DNA of 7,565 bases. Source: an uncultured Lachnospiraceae bacterium (lineage in GTDB: Bacteria > Bacillota > Clostridia > Lachnospirales > Lachnospiraceae). Under the pieces are notes generated by a model that worked only from the letters and a program-made list of their open reading frames with translations, did no database searches and was not told the origin of the DNA. How positions within the stretch are numbered: position 1 is the first letter of the stretch; every line of letters begins with the position of its first letter. Below, piece by piece: positions 1 to 6,566 of this stretch. The position numbers and the translations under genes were made by a program. Location of the stretch: NCBI GenBank assembly GCA_947068385.1, contig CAMTBF010000161.1:1-7565 (forward strand). The letters are read 5' to 3'.

Positions 1-698
1 GCCCGGCACTCCCGGTAAAAAGCCTCCGGCAGCCCCACATACTCCTGCAGCTGCTCCAGCACATACCCGCACTTCTGATAAAGATACCCATTCCCATACC
101 TCTCCAGACATCCCAGCAGCTTGTCCGCATCCAGCCGGGGAAGCCGCACGATGCACTCCACCACATCCTCCAGCCCCCTGCTCCCCTCGTAGCTGTGCAG
201 GCTGTCCACCACCGTCTGCTCCAGGCTGGTCACCAAAGCCCCGGCCACCCATTCCGTGCTGGCCTCTGTCTTCGGATGCACCCTGCGGTAGAACACCCCG
301 TTATACCGGAAATCCGTGAACCTGGTCCCCGTGGCCACGAAGACCTCATTCCCCCTCCGCGGCGCATACCCCCACGCCTCGAACGCGCTGCGCAGTGCAA
401 TATGCGCGTCCGGGAACAGCCTGCTGCCGATCTGATACCGCGTCAGCATCGGCTCCTCCCTCTCCGTATCCATCACCGTGTACAGATTGCGGTGTATCCT
501 GTCGATGTACCCCTTCCTCTGGTAATCGTTCACCAGGTAGGTAACAGCCGACCGCTCCCCTACCATCTCGGTGATGTCCTGTAGAGTGAAGCATCCCAGC
601 TCCCGCATCCTCTCATAATGCTCGACAAGAGCAAGCTTCTCTTGCTTTCTATTGTACATCTCGGTGACATTGTATTCGTCCTTGCTCGTCTCAGGCAT
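1..698 (-). CDS. AbiEi-family antitoxin / wHTH regulator, 3' end cut by window edge
   Basis: I see 232 codons with no stop before the left edge, so the C-terminus is missing. Residues about 20-75 look like a winged helix-turn-helix (FTLQDITEMVG, then a wing ending RIHRNLYTV). Residues about 86-215 carry the pattern of AbiEi-like proteins: YQIGSRLFPDAHIAL, then SLEQTVVDSL, GLEDVVECI, and LDADKLLGCLERYGN followed by LYQKCGYVLE. In type IV AbiE systems the AbiEi protein neutralises the AbiEii nucleotidyltransferase toxin and represses its own promoter; the toxin gene normally lies just downstream, which here is outside the window. I chose ATG 698 because GGGAGG sits 9 nt upstream and it matches the usual start. 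In-frame ATGs at 722 and 740 have weaker ribosome sites. Family membership is a recognition from sequence pattern. Activity as an antitoxin, rather than a stand-alone regulator, is inferred. Confidence 0.82.
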   Translation of the reverse strand, partial: MPETSKDEYNVTEMYNRKQEKLALVEHYERMRELGCFTLQDITEMVGERSAVTYLVNDYQRKGYIDRIHRNLYTVMDTEREEPMLTRYQIGSRLFPDAHIALRSAFEAWGYAPRRGNEVFVATGTRFTDFRYNGVFYRRVHPKTEASTEWVAGALVTSLEQTVVDSLHSYEGSRGLEDVVECIVRLPRLDADKLLGCLERYGNGYLYQKCGYVLEQLQEYVGLPEAFYRECR

Positions 699-768
699 TC
701 CGCTCCGCCTCCCTGCGCCCATTTCCAGGCAGGACAGCATGCCCACAGGCTATCGCCTGATGCACATG

Positions 769-814
769 CCACAGGCGTCAAATCCCTGCCCATACACCCC
801 AGAGGCGTCAAATC
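769..814. repeat. Two direct repeats of 16 nt, 30 nt apart
   Basis: CCACAGGCGTCAAATC at 769-784 and CCAGAGGCGTCAAATC at 799-814 differ at one base and are offset by exactly 30 nt. A further CCACAGGC lies at 743-750, just before a small hairpin CAGGC-TATC-GCCTG (746-759). The block lies 45-116 nt upstream of the AbiEi-like start codon. It could be an operator for autoregulation or a remnant of a dispersed repeat; the sequence alone does not decide. Confidence 0.55.
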
Positions 815-844
815 AGCCCCTGCACCTCCTGCCACCCTCCAAAT

Positions 845-878
845 AGTTCGCCTAACTGGCATGTAAGGCGAACTTTTT
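845..878. repeat. Hairpin-forming repeat, left copy of an inverted pair
   Basis: The 34 nt here are the reverse complement of 1081-1114 with a single mismatch. Each copy is itself a hairpin. In this copy AGTTCGCCT (845-853) pairs with AGGCGAACT (866-874), and five T residues follow on the plus strand, so it could end plus-strand transcription. The two copies enclose about 200 nt of non-coding, partly AT-rich DNA (28% GC over 961-1020). The arrangement resembles the ends of a small non-autonomous element (MITE-like) or a duplicated terminator. No clear target-site duplication is visible. Confidence 0.6.
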
Positions 879-929
879 CGGCCCTTTTCGCCCCCCGCGC
901 CTCCCTTCGGAAAGCAGCGCAAAACGCAC

Positions 930-958
930 GGCTAAATGCCGAATATGGCAATTTAGCC
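930..958. repeat. 29-nt interrupted palindrome
   Basis: GGCTAAAT (930-937) is the exact complement of ATTTAGCC (951-958), and inside it GCC (938-940) pairs with GGC (947-949) around GAATAT, leaving one unpaired A. There is no T-run on either side, so it is not a usual terminator. It lies about 230 nt upstream of the AbiEi-like gene at the edge of the AT-rich core. An operator or a structured-RNA role is possible but unproven. Confidence 0.55.
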
Positions 959-1038
959 AAAATTTATCTGCGAAATACATAAAAACCCATGAGAAACATA
1001 AACGAATCTAGCAAATATTGACAAAAATAAATTTAGAC

Positions 1039-1067
1039 TTGCACTGCCCACACATTGGGTATAAAAT
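1039..1067 (+). promoter_or_regulatory. Candidate plus-strand promoter pointing into the hairpin
   Basis: TTGCAC (1039-1044), a 17-nt spacer and TAAAAT (1062-1067) form a good housekeeping-type promoter match. Transcription would start near 1074 and meet the strong hairpin and T-run at 1080-1119 almost at once, giving an RNA of only about 45 nt. No convincing gene follows on the plus strand. It is a sequence match only, in AT-rich DNA where chance matches are common. Confidence 0.4.
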
Positions 1068-1079
1068 GTTAGAAGTAAT

Positions 1080-1119
1080 AAAAAAGTTCGCCTTACATGC
1101 CAGTAAGGCGAACTTTTTT
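1080..1119. terminator. Strong bidirectional intrinsic terminator (right copy of the inverted pair)
   Basis: GTTCGCCTTAC (1086-1096) pairs perfectly with GTAAGGCGAAC (1103-1113) around a 6-nt loop. Six A residues lie before the stem and six T residues after it, so it can act on both strands. On the minus strand it sits about 65 nt past the stop codon of the YolD-like gene and is the natural end of the polymerase/YolD transcript. On the plus strand it would stop any transcript from the promoter at 1039-1067. Confidence 0.8.
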
Positions 1120-1184
1120 ATAATTTATACCGCACATCGACGAAAATCGCAGTTGACTGCAGCCGCCCCACGGCCACAGCCCGC

Positions 1185-1637
1185 TCACCCCAATTCCTCC
1201 AAATCAGAAAATACCTCCCCTTCCATCCCCACCACCGCTTGCATGGGAACCTCCGTACCGTCCTCCAAGACCAGCACGCGCTCATAAAAATCCACCTTCC
1301 TGATCCGCCCGGCGGCAGTAGCATAGGCTCCCCCGGCCTTTCTGGCATCCGGCCGGAAATAGGTAATCGAAATCTCCGGATGCTCCTTCGCCCGCTCTCT
1401 CAGATACTGCAGCTTCCCGTCAAGCTCCTCGATGACATCCTCCTCCAGCTCCGGCCTCTCGGCCGTCAGCCGCCCCGTCTCCTCGATGGCGTCCCCGAAG
1501 CCCGTGAGCGCCGCGAAGGGCATGAACTGCGCCGCCCTGTCGGCCACCGGCATAGGAGTGTGCAGCTTGGAGACATGGTGGGGCAGGTCGATGATGTCGT
1601 CATAACAGTGGTCGTTCTTCAAGATTCCTTCTCCCAT
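1185..1637 (-). CDS. YolD-like protein (partner of the Y-family polymerase)
   Basis: This 150-residue protein belongs to the YolD-like family, recognised by YDDIIDLPHHVSK (residues 12-24), the DRAAQFMPFAALTGF segment (33-47) with IEETGRLT just after it, and a C-terminal half (about 86-147) that reads as a small beta-rich domain ending in DGTEVPMQAVVGMEGEVF. The family is known to be encoded next to UvrX/YqjW-type Y-family polymerases; its biochemical role is not established. I chose ATG 1637 rather than the in-frame ATG at 1715: AAGGAAGGG lies 6 nt upstream of 1637, while 1715 would overlap the polymerase 3' end by 29 nt and add 26 atypical residues. The gap to the polymerase stop is 49 nt, so the two genes probably share the SOS-controlled transcript that ends at the hairpin 1080-1119. 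Confidence 0.87.
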   Translation of the reverse strand: MGEGILKNDHCYDDIIDLPHHVSKLHTPMPVADRAAQFMPFAALTGFGDAIEETGRLTAERPELEEDVIEELDGKLQYLRERAKEHPEISITYFRPDARKAGGAYATAAGRIRKVDFYERVLVLEDGTEVPMQAVVGMEGEVFSDLEELG

Positions 1638-1643
1638 AAGATT

Positions 1644-1653
1644 CCCTTCCTTT
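1644..1653 (-). promoter_or_regulatory. Ribosome binding site that fixes the YolD-like start
   Basis: On the minus strand the purine run AAAGGAAGGG is followed by 6 nt and then ATG at 1637. No comparable site precedes the alternative in-frame ATG at 1715. Confidence 0.75.
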
Positions 1654-1686
1654 CCCTGTGCGGCTCCCCGCAGCCCCTGGCCCACG

Positions 1687-3219
1687 CTAGGCCTTGTGCC
1701 CGCCGATCTGCCCATTGCGCGCTACTGTGGTAGCCCCCTCCTCCAGGTTCATCCCCTTCAGAATCGCGTTCTTCCCGAATTTCTTCTTTATCTCCAATAT
1801 GGCCTCCTGCATCTTCCGCTCCCGCTTCAGGGCGGCCTCCTCCTCTTCCCTCTGCTTCGACAGCGCCTCGTAATCCGTGAAGATGTCCAGCTGTTCGTAG
1901 GTTTCCTCCGGCACGGCCTCGCCTTCCCTCACCACATGCCCGGCAGCCACGGTCACCCGCCTTACCAGCAGGTTTTTGTCTACGACCCTGTCATAAATCT
2001 CCATCACCGCATCCATGATCAGCTTCGTGGAGGAAGTGAAGCGTCCTATGTTGGCCGAGCCGTGGGCATGCTTGGGAACCTTCCGCCCGTACCGGTCTGT
2101 GGTGACAGGACCCTTGTAGGCTTTGCGTATCTCCGGATCCGTCAGGCTCTCCACGTCATAGCCGATGGTCAGCACCATCTGGTCCGTCACCAGCCCCTTG
2201 TCCACCAGGTCAAGGGCCAGGAGATCCGTCATCTCCCGCACGATCAGCTTCGCCTTGTGGAAATCATAGGGGCAGTGCAGCACCTGTCCGGCCCCCATGC
2301 TGCTGGCCTGGGGCTTGTATGACTTTACATCCGCGATGGTGCATGGCTCGTACCCCCAGGCATGGTCGATCAGCAGCTCCGCGTTGACCCCGAAGAGCCG
2401 GTAGAGCAGCTCTTCATTGTGATAGTCCGAAGGCCCTCCCAGGGAGCATCTGGCGATATCCCCCATGGTATAGAGGCCGTTCTCCTCCAGCTTCTTCGCG
2501 TATCCCCTGCCTACCCGCCAGAAATCCGTCAGTGGGCGGTGCCCCCACAGGCGGCTCCGGTACTCCATCTCGTCCAACTCCGCAATCCGCGCGCCGTCCT
2601 GATTCGGCTCTACATGCTTGGCCACGATGTCCATGGCCACCTTGCACAGGTAGAGGTTCGTGCCTATCCCAGCCGTGGCCACAATCCCCGTGTCCCGCAG
2701 CACATCCCGTATCATCCTCTCCGTAAATTCCCTGGCCGTGAGACGGCTGGCTTCCAGATAGTGGGTCACATCCAGGAAGACCTCGTCGATGGAATAGACA
2801 TGGATGTCCTCCGGCGCCACATATCTGAGATAAATATCGTATATCCTTGTACTGTATTCCAGATACAGCGCCATCCGCGGCGGAGCCGTGATGAAATCCA
2901 CGGACAGCTCCGGCGAAGCGGATAGCTGTGCTGCGCTGTAGGAGCTGCCAACGAGCTTTCGCCCCGGCGCCAGGCACTGCCGATGGGCATTCGCCTCCCT
3001 GACCTTCTGAATCACCTCGAAGAGCCTGGGCCTGCCCGGGATGCCGTAGGCTTTCAGGGAGGGCGACACCGCCAGGCAAATCGTCTTCTCCGTGCGGCTG
3101 CCGTCCGCCACCACCAGATTCGTGTCCATGGAATCCAGCCCCCGCTCCACGCATTCTACTGAGGCATAGAAAGATTTCAAATCGATTGCCGCATAAATAC
3201 GCTTCTTCTCCCCCGGCAT
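1687..3219 (-). CDS. Y-family translesion DNA polymerase (UvrX/YqjW type)
   Basis: The full-length 510-residue protein copies damaged DNA in the SOS response. The palm carries the catalytic carboxylates: D13 in AAIDLKSFYASVE and D145-E146 in YSIDEVFLDV. Y18, five residues after D13, is at the steric-gate position that excludes ribonucleotides. The region near 225-260 (LTDFWRVGRGYAKKLEENGLYTMGDIA) is the helix-hairpin-helix thumb. The little-finger domain follows to about 430, then QLDIF (443-447), a clear beta-clamp-binding motif. A charged helical tail leads to a conserved C-terminal stretch (GMNLEEGATT, then RNGQIGGHKA) typical of the Clostridia branch of this subfamily. GGGGGGAG lies 6 nt before ATG 3219. 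The gene is followed by the YolD-like partner and preceded by a LexA-controlled promoter. Such pairs are found both on chromosomes and on phages or conjugative elements; nothing here shows which applies. Confidence 0.95.
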   Translation of the reverse strand: MPGEKKRIYAAIDLKSFYASVECVERGLDSMDTNLVVADGSRTEKTICLAVSPSLKAYGIPGRPRLFEVIQKVREANAHRQCLAPGRKLVGSSYSAAQLSASPELSVDFITAPPRMALYLEYSTRIYDIYLRYVAPEDIHVYSIDEVFLDVTHYLEASRLTAREFTERMIRDVLRDTGIVATAGIGTNLYLCKVAMDIVAKHVEPNQDGARIAELDEMEYRSRLWGHRPLTDFWRVGRGYAKKLEENGLYTMGDIARCSLGGPSDYHNEELLYRLFGVNAELLIDHAWGYEPCTIADVKSYKPQASSMGAGQVLHCPYDFHKAKLIVREMTDLLALDLVDKGLVTDQMVLTIGYDVESLTDPEIRKAYKGPVTTDRYGRKVPKHAHGSANIGRFTSSTKLIMDAVMEIYDRVVDKNLLVRRVTVAAGHVVREGEAVPEETYEQLDIFTDYEALSKQREEEEAALKRERKMQEAILEIKKKFGKNAILKGMNLEEGATTVARNGQIGGHKA

Positions 3220-3277
3220 CCCCAGCTCCCCCCTTTCCAGACCCGTCCGGCCATGCAGGATTCTCTCCCCTTACATC

Positions 3278-3306
3278 ATTTTACCAGAACATCTGTTCTT
3301 TTTCAA
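3278..3306 (-). promoter_or_regulatory. SOS promoter of the polymerase/YolD unit
   Basis: On the minus strand TTGAAA (3306-3301), a 17-nt spacer and TAAAAT (3283-3278) give a strong sigma-A promoter. Transcription would start near 3271, leaving a leader of about 50 nt before the polymerase ATG. The spacer is almost filled by the LexA operator. Confidence 0.8.
3286..3299. promoter_or_regulatory. LexA (SOS) operator
   Basis: AGAACATCTGTTCT contains GAAC-N4-GTTC, the core of the LexA/DinR box of Gram-positive bacteria, with 5-nt symmetric arms. It lies between the -35 and -10 elements, where bound LexA would block RNA polymerase. Damage-induced LexA cleavage would then release the polymerase/YolD unit. 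The motif match is direct; LexA binding is inferred. Confidence 0.85.
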
Positions 3307-3352
3307 TGCCTTTGTAAAAAAATTATGGTTTCCTTCTTTCCGGTTAAAAGCG

Positions 3353-3384
3353 TAGCCGCTCTCCATACGCAATGAGAGCGGCTA
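3353..3384 (-). terminator. Intrinsic terminator of the oxidoreductase operon
   Basis: TAGCCGCTCTC (3353-3363) pairs perfectly over 11 bp with GAGAGCGGCTA (3374-3384) around a 10-nt loop. On the minus strand it lies about 50 nt past the beta-subunit stop, and the stem is followed by CGCTTTTAA, a short T-run. It probably separates the oxidoreductase transcript from the SOS promoter just downstream. Confidence 0.72.
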
Positions 3385-3434
3385 TCACCTTCGACTATAT
3401 GAAAACAATACCCAAAACAAGGTAAATCTGATCA

Positions 3435-4379
3435 TCAAGAATACAGGCCGCACCGCGTCCGCAGCTCCTCCCAGCGCCTGTCCACCTCTCTCTGGAATTC
3501 CCCGATCAGCTCTTCGTTTTCAGGGCTGAACAGATGGCGGAACCTCCTCTGGGAGCGCAGGAACTCCTCTATGGGGAGCTTGTTCTTCGGCTCGTAGCTC
3601 AGGATCCATTTTCCGTCCACCACCTCATACAGAGGCCAGTAGCAGGTGTCCACTGCCGTCCGGCAGATGCTCATGAGCTCAGAGGGCTCATACCCCCAGC
3701 CTCTGGGGCATGGGGCAAAGATGTTCAGGAACGCCGCCCCCGGCGTGTAGATGGCCTTCTCCGCCTTGGTGTGCAGATCCTTGAAATTGTTGGTGAAGGT
3801 CGTCTGGGCCGCGTAGGGGATATGGTGCTCCGCCATGATGGCAGTCAGGTCCTTCCTGGTCTGCACCTTGCCGTTGGATGCCCTGCCCGCAGGCGTGGTG
3901 GTGGTATCCGCGAACTGAGGGGTGGCGGAGGAGCGCTGGGTTCCGGTGTTCATATAGGCACCGTTGTCATAGCATACGTACACCATGTCATGGCCCCGCT
4001 CCATGGCCCCGGACAGGGACTGGAAGCCGATGTCGTAGGTGCCGCCGTCCCCTCCGAAGGTGATGAATTTATAGTCCTCCTTAATTTTGCCCCTCTTTTT
4101 CAGCACCCTGTAGGCAGTCTCCACCCCGGCAAGGGTAGCGCCCGCGTTCTCAAAGGCATTGTGGATATAGCTGTCCTCATATGCCGTATAAGGATACATG
4201 AAGGAAGACACCTCCAGGCACCCCGTGGCATTGCCCACCACCGCCCTGTCCCCCTCGTGGAGCGCCCGCAGCACCCCGCGGACCGCGATGGCCCCGCCGC
4301 AGCCCGCGCACATCCTGTGCCCCGGTGCCAGGCGTTCCGGTCTGTTCATCATTTCTTTAAAATTATATACTGCTTCCAT
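3435..4379 (-). CDS. porB: 2-oxoacid:ferredoxin oxidoreductase, beta subunit (TPP and Fe-S)
   Basis: This 314-residue protein is the thiamine-diphosphate-binding catalytic subunit of a four-subunit pyruvate synthase-type enzyme. Near the N-terminus C24 and C27 (HRMCAGCGGA), then C54 (NATGCLEV) and C224 (FAPCPRGWGY), are the expected ligands of the proximal [4Fe-4S] cluster. The TPP/Mg motif starts at GDGGTYDIG (110-118) and ends with DNGAYMNTG (138-146). ATG 4379 is chosen over the in-frame ATG at 4406 because AAAGGAG (minus strand, 4392-4386) lies 6 nt upstream. The gene follows the alpha subunit after 49 nt and is the last gene of the operon, with a terminator about 50 nt on. Family and subunit assignment are firm. 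The preferred 2-oxoacid (pyruvate or a branched-chain acid) cannot be read from the sequence. Confidence 0.95.
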   Translation of the reverse strand: MEAVYNFKEMMNRPERLAPGHRMCAGCGGAIAVRGVLRALHEGDRAVVGNATGCLEVSSFMYPYTAYEDSYIHNAFENAGATLAGVETAYRVLKKRGKIKEDYKFITFGGDGGTYDIGFQSLSGAMERGHDMVYVCYDNGAYMNTGTQRSSATPQFADTTTTPAGRASNGKVQTRKDLTAIMAEHHIPYAAQTTFTNNFKDLHTKAEKAIYTPGAAFLNIFAPCPRGWGYEPSELMSICRTAVDTCYWPLYEVVDGKWILSYEPKNKLPIEEFLRSQRRFRHLFSPENEELIGEFQREVDRRWEELRTRCGLYS

Positions 4380-4428
4380 AATCTGCTCCTTTACAGGGAA
4401 ATACAAGCTATTTCCGCACGATCATTTC

Positions 4429-5616
4429 TCATCGGCTGCGCAGCCCTATGTAATCATACATGTCCGTTATCTCATGCTCCGCCGCGATCCGCTCCAGCCT
4501 CTCATAGACCTGGCAGAAATCCTCCACCGTGATGTCCCTGCCGCCCAGTCCATAGAAATAGTTCACGGCCTCTGCCCTGCCTCTCGCCTGATACAGCGCC
4601 GCCCTCACCTCTGCCCCCAGCGGGCCTCCCGTGGCGGAGAACATCTCCGAGCGGTCCAGGATGGCCACCGCCTTCACATCCGCCAGGGCCGCGGCGATCT
4701 CCTCCTCCGGAAAGGGCCGGAACACCCTGATCTTCACCAGGCCCACCTTCTTTCCCGTGGTGCTGCGGATCTGCTCGATGGCCGCCTTGCAGGTGCCCGC
4801 CGCGGAGCCGATGAGCACCACCGCATACTCCGCGTCCTCCATGCGGTAGGCCTCGAAGAAGCCGTACTCCCGGCCTGTCATTTCCCGAAAGCGCTCCGCC
4901 ACCTCCAGGATCACCCTGCGGGCATTGATCATGGCCTGGCGCTGCCCCCGCTTGGTCTCCATGTAATAGCTGGAGACGGCGTAAGGCCCTACCGCCAGCG
5001 TCTCCTCCGGGTTCAGGAGATAGTGCTCCGGATTCCTTTCCCCCACGAATGCCCGGACCTTCTCGTCCTCCTCCAGCAAAATGTTCTCCACGCCGTGGCT
5101 GGTGATGAAGCCGTCCTGGCAGATCATCACCGGAAGCATCACGTCCTTATGCTCGGCAATGGGGTAGGCCTGCAGGAAATTGTCGTAGGCCTCCTGGTTG
5201 GACTCCGCGTAGATCTGGATCCAGCCGCTGTCCCTTGCGCCCATGCTGTCGGAATGGTCCGCGTTGATGTTGATGGGGCCGGATAGGGCGCGGTTCACCA
5301 GGGCCAGCACAAGAGGCAGCCGGTTGGAGGCCGCCACGTACAGCTCCTCCCACATCAGCGCCAGTCCGCAGGAGGAGGTGGCCGTGAGCGCCCTGGCCCC
5401 TGCCGCCGAGGCCCCCACGGCGGCGCTCATGGAGCTGTGCTCGCTCTCCACCGGGATGAACTCCGTGTCGATCTCCCCGTTGGCGATGTAGTTGGCCACA
5501 TACTGGGGGATCTCCGTGGAGGGCGTGATGGGAAATGCGGGCATCACGTCCGGATTGATCTGCCTGATGGCATAGGCCACCGCCTCGTTGCCGGACAAAC
5601 GTTCTCTCACAGCCAT
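4429..5616 (-). CDS. porA: 2-oxoacid:ferredoxin oxidoreductase, alpha subunit
   Basis: This 395-residue alpha subunit combines the pyrimidine-binding TPP domain (about 1-230) with a transketolase C-terminal-like domain (about 255-370) that probably binds CoA. Visible family marks are AFPITPSTEIP (27-37), the loop that contacts the substrate in structurally known relatives; FIPVESEHSSMSAAVGAS (53-70), which holds the conserved glutamate region; SSCGLALMWEELY (81-93); and DHSDSMGARDSGW (120-132). Later, the LVKIRVFRPFP and ILDRSEMFSATGGPLG segments are typical. The ATG directly abuts the delta-subunit stop codon (TAGATG), with AAGGAGG 8 nt upstream inside the delta gene. The two subunits are therefore probably translationally coupled. 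The overall pattern resembles PorA of four-subunit pyruvate synthases, but close paralogues act on 2-oxoisovalerate. Confidence 0.95.
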   Translation of the reverse strand: MAVRERLSGNEAVAYAIRQINPDVMPAFPITPSTEIPQYVANYIANGEIDTEFIPVESEHSSMSAAVGASAAGARALTATSSCGLALMWEELYVAASNRLPLVLALVNRALSGPININADHSDSMGARDSGWIQIYAESNQEAYDNFLQAYPIAEHKDVMLPVMICQDGFITSHGVENILLEEDEKVRAFVGERNPEHYLLNPEETLAVGPYAVSSYYMETKRGQRQAMINARRVILEVAERFREMTGREYGFFEAYRMEDAEYAVVLIGSAAGTCKAAIEQIRSTTGKKVGLVKIRVFRPFPEEEIAAALADVKAVAILDRSEMFSATGGPLGAEVRAALYQARGRAEAVNYFYGLGGRDITVEDFCQVYERLERIAAEHEITDMYDYIGLRSR

Positions 5617-5913
5617 CTATTTTCCCTCCTTCATGGTGATCGCGCCGAAAGGGCATGCCTTTGCGCAGATGCCGCAGCCCTTGCAGTGGTCATAGTCGAA
5701 GTCCCCGCGCGCCTTCTCCTTCACCGGAATGGAGGAGTCCGGGCAGACCGGCGTGCACAGCAGACACTGCTTACATTTCTCCCTGTCCCACACCGGTGTG
5801 GAGGTGCGCCATTCCCCTGTGTGGAATTCCCTGGATGTGGCCGCCTGGAAGATCTTGTTCCCCTCCGTTATGTCCTGCCAGGGAGTGTTCTCATTTATCT
5901 TGTCGCTTATCAT
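5617..5913 (-). CDS. porD: 2-oxoacid:ferredoxin oxidoreductase, delta subunit (2[4Fe-4S] ferredoxin-like)
   Basis: This 98-residue subunit carries two complete bacterial ferredoxin motifs: C47, C50, C53, C57 (CKQCLLCTPVCP) and C77, C80, C83, C87 (CKGCGICAKACP). It relays electrons from the TPP/Fe-S site to external ferredoxin. The N-terminal 45 residues, ending in a GEWRTSTPVWD segment, match the usual extension that docks this subunit to the complex. AGGAG lies 6 nt before the ATG. There are 57 nt between it and the gamma gene and no gap before the alpha gene, whose ribosome site lies in the last codons of this gene (MKEGK). Confidence 0.95.
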   Translation of the reverse strand: MISDKINENTPWQDITEGNKIFQAATSREFHTGEWRTSTPVWDREKCKQCLLCTPVCPDSSIPVKEKARGDFDYDHCKGCGICAKACPFGAITMKEGK

Positions 5914-5970
5914 GGAATTCTCCTGCCTTTCTTTCTCATGTGTCCCGTCATATGTACAGAGGCCCTGTCC

Positions 5971-6552
5971 TCAGCAGCTTTTGGCGATCTCCGCGAAGGT
6001 CATCTCCAGGGCCTTCATGTTGCCGTCGATGACTTCCGGTTTCTTGGCGAACTTATGGTGGAAAGAGGCTTCCATCTCCTTCATGAACGTCCCCGGCTCC
6101 ATGGCTCCGGACACTGCCACCACCGCCGCCAGCATGGGGGAATTGGGATAATTCTTCCCCAGCGTCTTCAAGGAGATGTCCTTGGCGTTCAGGGTATAGA
6201 CTGCGCCCTTGTAGTCGTGCAGGAGCGGGAGCACCTCTTCCTTCTCTTTTTCCGTGTTGATGATGACGGCGCCGTCCTCCTTCAGGCCGTGGGTCACGTC
6301 CGTGTTCTCCAGCAGGCCGTCATCCACTACAACCACATAGTCGGGGGAGTAGATATTGGAGTGGACCGTGACAGGCTCCTCGCTGATCCGGTTGTAAGCC
6401 GTGATGGGCGCTCCCATGCGCTCCGGGCCGTACTCCGGGAAGCCCTGGACGAACTTCCCCGCCTTGAACGCCACATCCGCCAGCAGGAGCGCCGCGGTCT
6501 TCGCCCCCTGGCCCCCTCTTCCGTGCCATCTGATTTCCAACGATTTTTTCAT
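5971..6552 (-). CDS. porC: 2-oxoacid:ferredoxin oxidoreductase, gamma subunit
   Basis: This 193-residue gamma subunit is the first gene of the operon and binds CoA in related enzymes. Diagnostic motifs are IRWHGRGGQGAKTA (7-20), FPEYGPERMGAPITAY (38-53), VVVVDDGLL (73-81), and NYPNSPMLAAVVAVSGAM (134-151). Length and motif order fit the family without insertions. Two in-frame ATGs are close together. ATG 6552 is preferred over 6558 because the AAGGAGG at 6566-6560 is 7 nt from the former and only 1 nt from the latter. The gene order gamma-delta-alpha-beta matches known porCDAB clusters. About 100 nt separate it from the leader terminator, so its expression depends on readthrough of the T-box leader. 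Confidence 0.94.
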   Translation of the reverse strand: MKKSLEIRWHGRGGQGAKTAALLLADVAFKAGKFVQGFPEYGPERMGAPITAYNRISEEPVTVHSNIYSPDYVVVVDDGLLENTDVTHGLKEDGAVIINTEKEKEEVLPLLHDYKGAVYTLNAKDISLKTLGKNYPNSPMLAAVVAVSGAMEPGTFMKEMEASFHHKFAKKPEVIDGNMKALEMTFAEIAKSC

Positions 6553-6559
6553 GTTCATG

Positions 6560-6566
6560 CCTCCTT
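6560..6566 (-). promoter_or_regulatory. Ribosome binding site that fixes the gamma-subunit start
   Basis: AAGGAGG on the minus strand is followed by CATGAAC and then ATG at 6552. The earlier ATG at 6558 starts one base after the site and could not be used efficiently. Confidence 0.8.

Noticed and set aside
743..814. Short repeats as a possible CRISPR array
   Set aside because: There are only two full copies and one partial one, 14 nt between copies, and no cas genes nearby.
560..922. Minus-strand open frame of 120 codons crossing the direct repeats
   Set aside because: It overlaps the start of the AbiEi-like gene in another frame, runs through repeats and a hairpin, and shows no family resemblance.
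1018..1287. Plus-strand open frame of 89 codons near the candidate promoter
   Set aside because: Its start lies upstream of the promoter's predicted transcription start, and the frame crosses a strong terminator and the YolD-like 3' end.
1638..1715. Longer start for the YolD-like protein at 1715
   Set aside because: It would overlap the polymerase gene, lacks a good ribosome site, and adds residues not typical of the family.
1696..2925. Several plus-strand open frames opposite the polymerase
   Set aside because: All are shadows of the polymerase gene, which has complete catalytic motifs on the other strand.
3534..4532. Long open frame on the plus strand, 332 codons
   Set aside because: It is antisense to the clearly recognised alpha and beta oxidoreductase genes. 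High GC lowers stop frequency, and the product has no family pattern.
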